This document shows positions 10,774 through 22,722 of a DNA stretch of 64,000 nt, piece after piece (position 1 is the stretch's first letter; every line of letters starts with the position of its first letter). A program made the translations under genes and the position numbers. The notes under the pieces are model-generated. The model had not been told where the DNA came from. It worked only from the letters and a program-made list of their open reading frames with translations, and made no database searches. The stretch is from Plasmodium relictum (taxonomy: Eukaryota; Apicomplexa; Aconoidasida; Haemosporida; Plasmodiidae). The stretch is from positions 310,001-374,000 of the forward strand of contig NC_041685.1 of NCBI RefSeq assembly GCF_900005765.1, in the 5' to 3' direction.

Positions 10774-12660
10774 TTATAACTCGTTATTAATATAATCCAC
10801 GTTAAAATACCTTTTAGCATACTCCTTTACATGCTGAATATCTTCCCTTGACCTAAGTTTTTTAAGAATCATATTTAGTTTAATAACTAAATCAATGACT
10901 TCATTGATTGATAATTTGCTAATTTTTTTTGATACATCTCGTAGGATATTGAGAAATAGTAATTCTTTTAATTCATATGATTCCACTTCAAATGAACTTT
11001 GAATTAATCCATAGACGAGATGTTGATATATAATGTAATTATGATCATTTTTATTTATATATAAATTAAAAAAATCAATTAAAGGCTTAAAAAGAGCTTT
11101 GAACTTTGAATTTTCATAAACGTATAATAGCATAATTTCAAATATATTTTTTAACTTAAGTAAAGCAAATTCATAATTATTTTCATCTATGCCATTAACA
11201 TTTGTAAATGCATTAATTATTAAAGTTAATATATTTGTTATTTCCTCTTTTAAATGATTGCTATCATCATCAAATTCAAAGTCATTTATAATAGTAAAGT
11301 AATTAGAAACTTCTATTTTATGCTTATCATAAAATTTTTTATTTGATACTAGAATTTTTTTTATATCATTTATTAAACGAGTTATTTCTGTCTCATATGA
11401 TGAAGTATATTCGTCAGAAATAAAATTTTCATAATACTTTTCTGGTGGATTGAGTAACACTTTAGGATGTAATGTAACAATATAAAATGGAGATTTTTTC
11501 ATTTTATTATAAATGTATATGTCTTCATTTAGTTTGTAATCTTCTCCCTCATGCTCGTTTTCATCTTTGTCTTTTGTATTATATTTATTAAAATATTGTT
11601 TTTCAAAACTTTTTGTGAATTCAGCTTCTCCAACAAAATTATAGTACTCAAAAATGGCTGTTTTCATTTTATGATTTAAGTTATCCATTAAAATAACAAG
11701 TGTCGATGAATCTAAATATGGATATACATAATAAAGTAAAGCTACTGGATATTTATGGCTTATAATAATAATATCTATTGTTTGATTGTTTTTATTTTGA
11801 TATATCTTCGTAATTAGATCTAATGTCTCATATACATCGTTATAATAATTTTCAGTAGATTGGTTTTTATTTTTACAATAAAATTCCATTCCTTTCAAGA
11901 GCAATAAGCACCTGTTAGATTTATGAAGAAAGTATTTTTTGCAAATATTCTTATTTTCTTCTATAAATATTACATTTTCATGTTTGTTAAGAATTAAGGA
12001 GGATACACTATTTAAACCAATTTGTAAAATAAATACGTCATTGTCTTTATACTTCTGTATTAACTTTTTAGTTTCAAAAAGAAACTCTTTATTTTCTTTG
12101 TCCCACGTCTTTTCAATTTCCTTTTCAATCTTCTCCACATCATCAGAATTAAAATCTTCAAGTCTAAATGCATCAAATACATCTAGAAAGAAAATTATTA
12201 GAATATATATATTAGGGTAAATATAATTTTAAAAAAGTAATATTAATAAAAAAACACTTCAATATTCAAAAGAAAAATACTAATAAAGAGATTTTTAAAT
12301 ATAATTATCACTTGTATAGTATACCTATAGAATATAATATGTTTAAAAAGCTATCCTTAATATTACTTAATGCGTTTGAAGTTTTACATGTTAAATTAAA
12401 TAAAAGTTTATTTTCCTTGATATCAATGAAATCATTTATATTATTCGCATCTAAAGAAATATAATCACTTTCTTAAAAAAAACAAAAAAATTACACATAT
12501 ATAAACTTAATTTTTAATTTTCAGGGAAAATTATGAATTTCTTTCTTTTTTTTAAATTGTTACCACTTTTTTCGGCTGAAATAATTAAATTACCTTCAAT
12601 AAAATTTGTAATGTTAAAAAAGAAAAATAATTTCAATATAAGAATAAGTTTTTCATTCAT
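10774..12660 (-). CDS. Secreted/ER protein of unknown function, 3 exons
   Basis: Three exons join in frame: 12660-12564, 12471-12325 and 12182-10774, giving 550 residues. Exon 1 starts MNEKLILILKLFFFFNIT, a typical signal peptide, so the product should enter the ER. The long exon alone lacks an ATG (its open part would begin at GTG), which supports the upstream exons. The middle has alternating hydrophobic strands (VFILQIGLNSVSSLIL about 131-146, DIIIISHKYPVALLYY about 218-233, STLVILMDN) that resemble a Rossmann-like fold. The second half looks helical. The last four residues are NNEL, slightly reminiscent of xDEL retrieval signals. I recognise no family. It is probably a conserved Plasmodium protein. 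Signal peptide and exon model are seen in the sequence; the fold and ER retention are inference. Confidence 0.75.
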
Positions 12661-15625
12661 CTTTATTTTATGTAATTATTAATAACTTATTAACGTTTTT
12701 CAATTTAAAATAAATAAAATAAAATAAAATAAAATAATGGAAGCACTGAAAAAAATAAAGGTGCAAAATTATTTGCACTTAAAATATATTCTCTATTTTC
12801 CTTATTTTAGAAAAATTTATAAAATAATTTTTTATAATATCCATAATTTTAAAATAAATTTTTTTAGTAATTTTTAATTCGAATAGGGAAAAATGAAAAA
12901 ATAATTTATATAAAAAGTTGAAACAAAAAATTAAAATAAAAAAAATATTTTGTAACTTTCATATGAACAATAATTTTTTCATTGTATTTTATTCCTTTGA
13001 ATATTCTTTAATAGACAATTTTTTTTAACTATTTATATTTATATATATATATTTCATAATGAATAATTCTTTTTAATAAAAATTAAATATATTATAAAGA
13101 GAAAATCTTTGAAAAAAAAATGTTTATATATGTTAAAGATTAGAAAATGTGACCTAGCTAGTAAGACATATTTCATTTATGACTTTTTTTTTTTAAATAA
13201 AAAATTTATTAAATTTTTGAACAAAGATCTAAAAAATTTTAAACGATATTTCATTGTTCAATAATAGCCTTATTATTTTAAATAAAAATAAAAATAAAAA
13301 GTTTTTTATATATGCCATATAAAATATATAAAGAAAAAGTTAAATTATTTATTGTATAGAGTGAAATAAATGTTTTTGGTGATATATAAATAAAATACAA
13401 TACTCAATATATATACATACGTGGAACCAGAAAAAATATTCTATATACCCTTATATATTTATTACAAAAAAAAAAAAAGAAAAAAAATTCTCTTTTTAAA
13501 AAATTTGGTTATATGTTTCATTTTATATTTTTTATACAACAGTTAATCTTTATCTTTTTAATGCTATATAGTATATATTGCTAATATTCTTAATTTGTAT
13601 TTTTAATTTTTAGAAATTTATGTTCATTTCCTTATATAATTATGAGCAATTGTTGCGACAAAAAATTTATAATGTTTTATATATATAATAAAACAAAGAT
13701 TAAAAAAACTCATTTCTTAAAAATATATACTTTTTTTTTATAAATTAAGTACTCTTAATATATTTTTTTTGAATTAAAAGAACGTATCATATAGTTCTTT
13801 CTCTAATTTTTCAAATATATAGTGCATTCAAATTTTTTTTTTTCTTATTTTGAAATAGCATTGTACATTACTATAAGAATTAAAACATAAAAATTAAGAA
13901 CATTACATAATTTAATTTCATATTTTTCTTATATTTTTTAAGATCATTTTACTAGTAAAAATTTCCTTTTCTAATTTTTTGCTCTTATATCTGTTTTTTT
14001 TAATTGTACAAAAAAGAAATTATGTACAAGTTAAAACTTTTCTATATTTTTTTATAGGAACATTTTTTTGGTTTATCTCATAATTGCATAAAGTTCATTT
14101 TTATAAAAAAAATTTTTTATTAACCTTTAATTTTTTAATAAAAATTTGTAAATATTGGATTTTGCAAAAATTTTATTAATTTTTCCTTTTTTTTATAAAA
14201 CATTGTTTAAAAGAAAAAAAAATTTTTAACTCATTCAATTTTAATATGGGACGTATTTATATTTATGTATTTTCTATAAAAAAAAAAATTCATTTAAAAT
14301 AAATTTTTTTTTTTTTATTATACAGATTTATATATACATATTTATACTTTTGAAAAATATTGCTCATAGTAGGCATAAATAAAAAAAAAATGTTTTGATC
14401 TGATAAAAATAGCTTTCTATTTTTTTCACTTGAACTTTCATTTATTCACATGTATATTATATATATATATACTATGTTTGTGAAATTACATTTTTTTGTA
14501 TAAAAGATTAAGTCTTTTTTTAATTTTTTTTTTTGAATTCTACATTCTGTATTAAATGCTTGCATTTCTATAAAAATAAAAGATGAAATATCTACTATAA
14601 ATATAAGAAACTAACTTTTTATACTTTCAATTTTTTTTTTTATTTTCAAAATTTATCATTATATTCTTATACGTTTTTTTATATTAATAAAAAGAAAAAT
14701 ACTTTTTCATATCAAAAATATTTAATACTATTCCATATATATATATACATGTATATATGTATATGTATATTTTGTGCATGAATTAATAAATGTAAAAAAT
14801 AGAACAATTTAATTTGATTGTAAAATTGTTTTTTATGTGCAAAGAGTTTTTGGATATTTTAGTTTCTTTTTTTATTGCTTAAACATTTATAATTTTTATA
14901 TGTATTATAAAATTATTTCATATTATTTATTTAATCAATTTATTTTATTTTTTTTTTTTTATGTATTGTTCATTTTCATAAGACATTTAACTTGTGTATA
15001 ATCCTATAATAAAATAAAAATTGGAATATTATAAGAGCAGATAAATTGGAAAAAGAAAAAGATATATGTATATCATGCACACACACGCTTAACATCACAG
15101 TATTTATCATATAAATAAAAAAATAATTTAATAGGGAAAATTGAGAACAATATAACTAAAAAATTTTAATAAAATAAGTATTAAGTTAAAATATAATAAG
15201 GTATTCTTTTAATTCCAATATATATATGTATAAATTACATTTTTGTAGTTTTATGTAATATTTAAAATTTTATGTTTAACATTTAAATAATTCTACAAAG
15301 AATTATCGATACGCATTTATCTAAAAATGTATATTTTTTATTTATAAGTATAAAGTAAAATAAGAAAAATAAATGAAGTACATTTAAAAAAAAAAAAAAG
15401 AAGATATTTCTTTTTTTTATTTTATTTTTATATATTTTTTGTCCATTTTTATTTATTTTATACATATTTTGATTTATATTTTATAATAAAAATTTAGCAT
15501 TAAATTAAATTTTAGTTTTTTTTAAATATATTTTCGATTTTTATTTTTATTTTTATTTATGCTTTTATTTTTCTTTATTTTACCGTATTTTTTATATTAA
15601 TTTCTTTCAATGTTTACTTTCTATG

Positions 15626-15670
<45 letters not shown>

Positions 15671-15722
15671 TGTTTTATTTAATGCTTAATTACCATATAA
15701 GATATTACCGTAATTGATAAGA
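12661..15722. other. Long divergent intergenic region, no gene seen
   Basis: 3 kb of A/T DNA between divergent genes, with many T and A runs and a (TA)n tract at about 15631-15662. A short inverted repeat (GTGCAAA/TTTGCAC, about 12762-12779) is the only structure noticed. It should contain two promoters and long 5' UTRs. Confidence 0.7.
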
Positions 15723-18700
15723 ATGATAAATGGTAAGAAAAACAGAAGTGCAAAGACAAAAAATTATATAATTAATGTTAATTGTTATACATGGATAAAT
15801 AATAGTCATGGATTATTTGATTATGAAAGTGAAAATTTTTATAAAAAATGTTTTAAAATAAAATGTTTATATAATTTTTATTATATTTTAAAAGATGATA
15901 TAAATGTTGAAATAAAAAATGAAGAAGAAATAAGCAAGATTATGTTAAATAATACTAACTTAAAGTTAATATGTAAAATAAAATATATAAACAATAACTA
16001 TCAATTAATCCCTTGTATTGAAAATATATATGATGATACAAATAATAGTGATACCAAAATAAATGAATCAAATGAAAATAATATGGCGGATAATGATATG
16101 AATAATTTTTGGGTAATTGTTAAATACTTAAAAAATAAAAGTTCAGTGTTGCATGAAGATGATGTAATCAAATTAGGAAGAGTTAAATTAAAAATAAAAA
16201 AAATTATAACTAATATTCAACAAGAAAAGGAATATAATAAATCTATGTCTCCTTTTGATGATGATGAATGTGAAACAGTTGCTCCTGAAACTGAACATTT
16301 TACAGGAAATAATTTAATTGAAAAAAATATTATTGTTAATAATTATATTAATAGAATCAATGGAAATGTTAATTTTGATAACAATTTATCAGAAGATATA
16401 TGCATCCATTGTGGCACAATAAATAATAGTAATAATACTAATGATTCTGGTTATAAAAATAATAGTGACAATAATAGAATTTATATAAAAAAGAACTCCT
16501 TAAACATTTTATCTTCAAATATAACTAATAATAATAATAATAATAATAATAATGCAGTCAATAATTCTTATATAGGTGACACATTTTCATTTAAAAATAA
16601 CACATTAAATGATATTTATCCGAAATGTTCAAATATAGATAGTAACCTTCATTTAAATAGTTATAATATTAAGAATATATATAATAATTACAGTAATGAA
16701 ACAAATAATAATATGAATGGTTTTGAAGATTCAAATGATAGAAACAACATGGATAAAAATTATATTATGATGAAAGAAAATGAAATTAGTAATTTATATA
16801 GAAATTTAATGAATTCAAACGATTCATGTAAAAACTTAACTCCAATTAAATTTAATGTAAATGAAAAGGAAATAAGTTCATCTAATGATAACGGAAATTT
16901 TGATAATAATAATAATATCAAATTAAGCAATAATGGAGATAATGAATATAATATAAATTCAAATAACCGTAATAATAATATTATCATTCCTATTAATAAT
17001 CATAACGATAGTAATCTAAATATTAGTAATAACTCCATAAAGAATAAGTGCAATGAACATAAAAGGCATATTGAGGAAAATAATAAAATTAAAAAAAAAA
17101 AAGATGAAATAATGGTTTCAGACAATAGTTATAATAATATATTGGATGATTTTGTAATATCAAGTTCATTGAAAGAAAAAGGTTTGAATAAAGATGAAAT
17201 AAAATCATCTTACTTAAATGAAAGTAATCACAAAAACAATAGATGTTGCCATGATAAGAACATATCATTAAATATGAAAAATGATGACATAGAAATAAAA
17301 GAAATTTCTTTAAATTCAAAAAGTATTAAAAATGATAAAGGAGATCATGATGATCAAACATATAAAAATAAAAAATTATATGAAACAAATTTACAGGATA
17401 AAAACAATAGCACGAATTATTTAGAAAATTCACCTATTCATATTAATTATGTAAATTTAACAGATAATAATAATAATAATGTTATGAATAATAATTTTAA
17501 TAGTAATAATGGAAATAATAATAAAGAGTTTATTGTGAAAGATATAAATAATAGGGAATTAAGAAATCATTGTTGTGACCATTATGATGAGAAGATGAAT
17601 CTGAATGATAAGAAAAATATATATGATAATGAAGAAAATGGAAAGTTAAGAAACGATTTTTTTAATAGTATAAATTTATTAAGAAGTAATAGCATTAATA
17701 AAAAAAACAATAATAATAATAATAATTGTTCCTCAAAAGGGACTAAAAGGATAAATAATTATGAAAATGTAGAATTTAAAAATAAAGAAAAAGGAGAAAT
17801 GCTGAATAATTCGAAAGACTTTTTTATTCATTGTAAAAAAGGTTTTTCCATTTCAAGTTTATATAATTGTAGAATATGCTTATGTGAATATGACGATGTA
17901 AATAATCCTTTAATTTCACCTTGCAAATGTAAAGGTTCAATGAAGTACGTTCATTTAAACTGTTTAAGAACCTGGATGAGAGGAAGATTAAATGTAAGAA
18001 ATGAATGTTCTTCTTATTCTTTTTTTTGGAAACAATTAAATTGTGAATTATGTAAATTTCCGTATCCAACATATATATATGTACAAAATAAATATTTAGA
18101 ATTATATGAGATACCAAAACCTGAATTACCATATATAATTATTGAATTAATTAATGATAGAAATAAAGGTTTTTATATTGTCAGTTTAGCAAATACCAAA
18201 TATGTTCGAATGGGAAGGGGGCATGATAGTGATGTTCGTGTTAATGATATTTCTGTATCGAGATTTCATGCAATGATTAAATTTCATAATGGAAATTTTT
18301 ATATAGAAGATTGCAAAAGTAAATTTGGGACATTAATTCAAATAAGAAAACCTGTTTTTTTTAATATAAGAAGAAATAAATTTATTGCTTTGCAAATAGG
18401 TAGAACTGTTATGTATGTGTACATGAAGAGAAAAAACTGGATGTTTTTACCAATATGCTTAAAATTATCAAAAACAAAAGATGAAGATGTAAGTACTCTT
18501 GATAACTTTTCCTCAAAATTATTAATGGATAATAATATGCAATTAACAAATAATAATTTTGAATATAATAGAATTAATAACGAATTATCTAATTATGAAA
18601 ATATTAATCAAATTATTGAATGTGTAAATAACCACATTTTAAATAATAACGGAAATGATAATATTAGTTCTACAGAAAACGTAAATAATCAGAATCAAAA

Positions 18701-19298
18701 TGACAATTTGAATATTAATGCTAATAACAGATATGATTCTTCAAATAATAATAATAATAATAGTGTTAATAATAATAATAGTGTTAATAATAATAATAAT
18801 AATAATAGTGTTAATAATAATAATAATAGTGTTAATAATAATAATAATAATAATGAAAGTATTAATAATAATAATGACAATGTTAATGATAATAATGATA
18901 ATAATAGTGCTAATGATAATAATAATAATAATGTAAATAATGATAGCAATAATAGTAATAGTATTAGTAATAATAATATTAATATCAATAGTAATAATAG
19001 CTATAGTAACAGTAGTAGTAATAATAACAATAATAGTAATAATATGAAAAGTAATAATGCAAATAGCAAGATTAACAATCAAAATAATGATAGCAATGAA
19101 GATGCTCTTAACAATAGTAGTGACATTAATATAAGCATAAATAGTAGTAATGATGACGAAAATATTACTATTAATAATATTTTGACAACTCGTAATAATG
19201 ATGTGAACATTTTGAAGAATTCAAATAATTATGAAAGTAATAATACAAATAATACAATAAATGATGGAAATATGAATAATAATAATATAGAAAATTAA
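15723..19298 (+). CDS. RING-CH and FHA domain protein with poly-Asn regions
   Basis: The open frame begins at a TTG, but the first ATG (MINGKKNRSAK) is at 15723, giving 1191 residues. A C4HC3 RING-CH (RINGv) finger lies at about 716-777: C716-x2-C719, then CKCKGSMKYVHLNCLRTW, then CELC. Such fingers recruit E2 enzymes for ubiquitin transfer. A forkhead-associated domain follows at about 808-905 with MGRGHDSDVRVND and SRFHAMIKF, the residues that contact phosphothreonine. An N-terminal stretch (DDVIKLGRVKLKIKKI) looks like a related but degenerate beta-rich module. Long Asn-rich spacers (about 200-700) and an Asn/Ser tail (from about 1000) are probably disordered. No membrane segment follows the RING-CH, unlike MARCH-type ligases. 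The likely role is a phospho-dependent E3 ligase; substrate unknown. Confidence 0.88.
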   Translation: MINGKKNRSAKTKNYIINVNCYTWINNSHGLFDYESENFYKKCFKIKCLYNFYYILKDDINVEIKNEEEISKIMLNNTNLKLICKIKYINNNYQLIPCIENIYDDTNNSDTKINESNENNMADNDMNNFWVIVKYLKNKSSVLHEDDVIKLGRVKLKIKKIITNIQQEKEYNKSMSPFDDDECETVAPETEHFTGNNLIEKNIIVNNYINRINGNVNFDNNLSEDICIHCGTINNSNNTNDSGYKNNSDNNRIYIKKNSLNILSSNITNNNNNNNNNAVNNSYIGDTFSFKNNTLNDIYPKCSNIDSNLHLNSYNIKNIYNNYSNETNNNMNGFEDSNDRNNMDKNYIMMKENEISNLYRNLMNSNDSCKNLTPIKFNVNEKEISSSNDNGNFDNNNNIKLSNNGDNEYNINSNNRNNNIIIPINNHNDSNLNISNNSIKNKCNEHKRHIEENNKIKKKKDEIMVSDNSYNNILDDFVISSSLKEKGLNKDEIKSSYLNESNHKNNRCCHDKNISLNMKNDDIEIKEISLNSKSIKNDKGDHDDQTYKNKKLYETNLQDKNNSTNYLENSPIHINYVNLTDNNNNNVMNNNFNSNNGNNNKEFIVKDINNRELRNHCCDHYDEKMNLNDKKNIYDNEENGKLRNDFFNSINLLRSNSINKKNNNNNNNCSSKGTKRINNYENVEFKNKEKGEMLNNSKDFFIHCKKGFSISSLYNCRICLCEYDDVNNPLISPCKCKGSMKYVHLNCLRTWMRGRLNVRNECSSYSFFWKQLNCELCKFPYPTYIYVQNKYLELYEIPKPELPYIIIELINDRNKGFYIVSLANTKYVRMGRGHDSDVRVNDISVSRFHAMIKFHNGNFYIEDCKSKFGTLIQIRKPVFFNIRRNKFIALQIGRTVMYVYMKRKNWMFLPICLKLSKTKDEDVSTLDNFSSKLLMDNNMQLTNNNFEYNRINNELSNYENINQIIECVNNHILNNNGNDNISSTENVNNQNQNDNLNINANNRYDSSNNNNNNSVNNNNSVNNNNNNNSVNNNNNSVNNNNNNNESINNNNDNVNDNNDNNSANDNNNNNVNNDSNNSNSISNNNININSNNSYSNSSSNNNNNSNNMKSNNANSKINNQNNDSNEDALNNSSDINISINSSNDDENITINNILTTRNNDVNILKNSNNYESNNTNNTINDGNMNNNNIEN
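18736..19060 (+). repeat. AAT/AGT trinucleotide-rich coding tract
   Basis: A tract of AAT codons broken by AGT, GTT and GAT that encodes poly-Asn/Ser in the tail of the RING-CH/FHA protein. Long ORFs on the other strand and in other frames here are artefacts of the repeat. Confidence 0.85.
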
Positions 19299-21224
19299 TT
19301 GATTGAATTTTTTGATGTTATCTTTGATTTATTATTAATGTGTGTTTATTAAAACTAAAAATACAAGTACGCTAAAATGCAATTTCCGTTTTGCAATATT
19401 TAAAACGTTATATATGAAGTTTCTCAATAAAACTATCATGCTTTAAAATATCACTATTCATTTATAAAAAAAATATTAAAAGTATAGTTCCTATTTCAAA
19501 TATTATAAAAAAGAAAAATAGAAAAAAAGCTATTTTCATCTTAAATATATTTTAACTCTGAAAAAATATGAGCAATAATTTTTATGTTATTTAATTATTT
19601 TAAAAATATAAATAATCTTTAATATTATAATATATATATAGAGAAATTTTCATTTATATAAATGAAATAATAATTTTTGTGTAAATTCATAAAGGGATTA
19701 ATATTATTTTTTAATTTAAAAAAGAAAAAAAAATAATTTAAATGAAATAGTGGACAAAATAATAAAAATTAAATAAATAAGAAAAGTAAAATAAAATAAA
19801 ATAAACAAAACAATATATAACTAAACAAAAAGGTGATTCATTGAAAATGTTTGAAATAATTTTATGTAAATAATTAATACTCATAATTTTTAACATATAA
19901 ACTAATAATATTATGTAAGTACGAACAAATACGAATGTATGAGTTTTAATACTATTTATTTTATTATTTTTATTTTGTAATAATAAAATTATTTAATTAC
20001 CAAGCATACAAGCCGCCTATACGAGAAAAAATTTTATCTTTTTTTTTTTTTTATGTGCGAAATGCAAGTGAAATATATAAATGATGATATTAGGTATAAA
20101 TATAGATTAAATTAATAATAATTGTTCATATATATATATATATATATATTTTTTTTTTAATTTCTTTAATTTTAGATAGTTTTTATCTATTTTATTTTTT
20201 CGTTAAAAATTGTTTTCGCACACCTTTTAAAGTAAAATATTTATTAGAAGAATTATGTTTTTTTTTTTATTTTAAATAAAAAAAAAAATATATGAAGTCT
20301 TAATAAGCTCATATTTCAATATATTTGATGTTTCATAAAATCTTGATTTTTTTTTTTTTTTTTTGTTGGTTTTTATGTAATGAATTTATATTTTTTTACA
20401 TTTATATATTTAAGATATTTTTAATTTTCTATTTAATGAGAAAAAATGAGTTTTATTTTGTATTACGATATAATTTTTTTTCATTTTTTTTAGCACTTAA
20501 AATACTTCACATAAAAATAAAACTTTTATAATCTTTTCCTTTTCTTCTTAATTTTAAAATTAACATTCTTTAAAGGATTTTCACTTAAGTTAAAAATGTG
20601 ACATATTACATTTATATTTTTAATTTTTCTCTTTAATAATTTATTAATAGATATAATTTTACGGAGTCTTTCTAATATAAAAAATTAGAATATACAAATG
20701 CATTGAGAAAATAGTTCAATAAATTATTTTTATAAAAATAACCGCAAGAATAATAACAATAATGCATTGTGTACAACTTAGAGAGAAAAATAGTAAAAAA
20801 TATTAATTTTTCAAAATTATTGTTTTTTTTTTTTTTTTCATCTTACTAAAAAACATTTTTTTAGATCATTATTATTTATGTATTTTATTTACAAAAGAAA
20901 AATAAAAAAATAAATTTTATTATATGCTCCAATATTATATAATTTTCTTTTTTTTTTTTAATTTTAAACATGAATTAAAAATATATTTTTTTAATTTAGT
21001 ATATAAAATTTAAATATATTTCATGGAATTCATATATATCATATTTTAGAAATAACAATTATTTTTAAATTATGGGAACTTTTTGAAAAAGCAACATTTT
21101 TTTTTTTTTAAATTCTTAAGAACTATTTTATTAATGAAATAATAATAAAAAAAAAAATAAATCACTTCTATTTTTTTTAAGTTGATGTATTAAAAAAAAA
21201 AAAAAAATATATATATATATAAAG
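19299..21224. other. Intergenic region, no gene seen
   Basis: 1.9 kb between two plus-strand genes. It is A/T-rich with T runs and a (TA)n tract near 20132-20150. A short mixed patch (about 19998-20032, including AAGCCGCCTATACGAG) is unexplained. A 68-codon Phe/Ile-rich ORF near 20325 is judged spurious. Confidence 0.65.
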
Positions 21225-21762
21225 ATGTCAGTTGGTGTACCTATAAAATTATTACATGAAGGAATAGGTCATACTATTTCAGTTGAAACAAAATCTGGAA
21301 TTTTGTATAGAGGAACATTAGTAATACATTAAAATATTTACATATATATTTTTTTATAATATTTTTACATAAAATTTTTTATTTATTAGTTATTTGCAGA
21401 AGATAACATGAATTGCTTGCTTGAAAATGTTTCAGTAGTTAAAAAGGATGGAAAACAAATCTTATTAGAAGTAAGAAATGGATAAAAAAATTTAACATAT
21501 GAAAAGTTAATATATATTTAAATAAAAAGATATTATATATATTTTGCAATATATAAAATTAATATTATATATATTTTTTTTTTTATAGCAAGTTTATATA
21601 AGAGGTGGTAGTGTATGTTTTATGATTTTTCCTGATATGTTAAGATACGCACCCATATTTAAAATAAATAAATCAAAAACTAAAACAAATTTTGCAACAA
21701 TTAGAAGAGCTATGGAAGTTCATGCAAGAATAGCTTCAAAAAATAAAGATATAAAAGCATGA
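21225..21762 (+). CDS. SNRPD3: Small nuclear ribonucleoprotein Sm-D3
   Basis: Three exons (21225-21320, 21390-21470, 21589-21762) with GT-AG introns of about 69 and 118 bases give a 116-residue protein. The start [20 protein letters not shown] matches Sm-D3. Sm motif 1 includes [12 protein letters not shown] and AEDNMNCLL, and Sm motif 2 is [17 protein letters not shown], followed by RYAPIFK. Sm-D3 pairs with Sm-B in the heptameric ring around the Sm site of U1, U2, U4 and U5 snRNAs in the spliceosome. The arginine-glycine-rich tail of animal Sm-D3 is absent here, and the end is Lys/Arg/Ala-rich (ASKNKDIKA). Both introns are phase 0 and each exon is a multiple of three, which supports the model. 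Confidence 0.95.
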
Positions 21763-22630
21763 TTAATAAATTATACATATATATATATGTGTATATTTTT
21801 TTTATTTTTATTTGCCTTAATTTTTTTTTTTCCTTTTTTCCATTGTATTTAAAAATTTTATATTAAAAACATTTACATAACTAGAATTAAAAATAAAAAA
21901 AAATGTTTTTTTCATTAAGAAAAAAAAAATTATTAATAGATTTCTTCATAAAATTTGTTAACAAAATGAGTTTTTTGTTCTTTGTCTTTTAAAATAATAT
22001 GAATTAAAAATATTCGTTTTACGCCTATATATTATATTTCATTTTTAAGTGTACATAAAGTAGGGCCTAATAATCTTTTTGTAATATCTTATTACAATCT
22101 TTTTGTTATTATAAAAAAAATATATTGATGCAGGTAACATTACGGTAAATAATTTAAAAAAAAAAGGCAGATATATATTTCTTTATTAAATAAATTCCAT
22201 ATCTTTTATTAAGACTAGGTAACACTTATTCATACAAATATTGACGTTTTTTTTAAGAAAACATTTACAAAATATATTTATCTTGATTTTTATGAAAATG
22301 AAATTACATTTAAAAATCAAAAAAAAAAAAATCAATTTTTTGTTTTATGCAATATTTTGACATTTCTTCTCGTAATTCCTTTTTTTTTTCATATATATAA
22401 GAGACTAAATATCAAAAAAAAAAAAAAAAAAAAAAAGCCTTAAGAGTATACCATTTAAAAAAAAGAAAATATAATTCAATTTAATTCAATTTTTTTTATT
22501 TAATAATCAATTAAAGAAATATATGTATATGTATATGTGAAATTTTAATGATAATAGCAGAAATAAATTATTTGTTAATCACTTAAATTTTTTTTATATT
22601 TTTATATATTTTATATTTTTATTTATTACC
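21763..22630. other. Intergenic region upstream of SKI2-type gene
   Basis: 870 bases of A/T-rich DNA with A and T runs (for example A22 at about 22414-22436). It should hold the Sm-D3 3' UTR and the promoter of the helicase gene. Nothing else was recognised. Confidence 0.7.
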
Positions 22631-22690
22631 ATGGCATATATATATTCCAACTTATCAGACTTTTGGACTTCTGATGAGGATATAGAAGAT

Positions 22691-22722
<32 letters not shown>

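Noticed and set aside
12762-12779. Inverted repeat GTGCAAA/TTTGCAC
   Set aside because: A 7-bp stem with a 4-base loop is expected by chance in several kb of DNA. There is no T run or gene context to suggest a function.
18695-19082. Overlapping ORFs of poly-Leu, poly-Ile and poly-Val on both strands
   Set aside because: They are other-frame readings of the AAT-rich coding tract in the RING-CH/FHA gene.
19998-20032. Short G+C-containing patch that might be a tRNA arm
   Set aside because: No cloverleaf, A box or B box could be built around it.
20325-20531. 68-codon Phe-rich plus-strand ORF
   Set aside because: Composition is that of T-rich intergenic DNA; no conserved motif.
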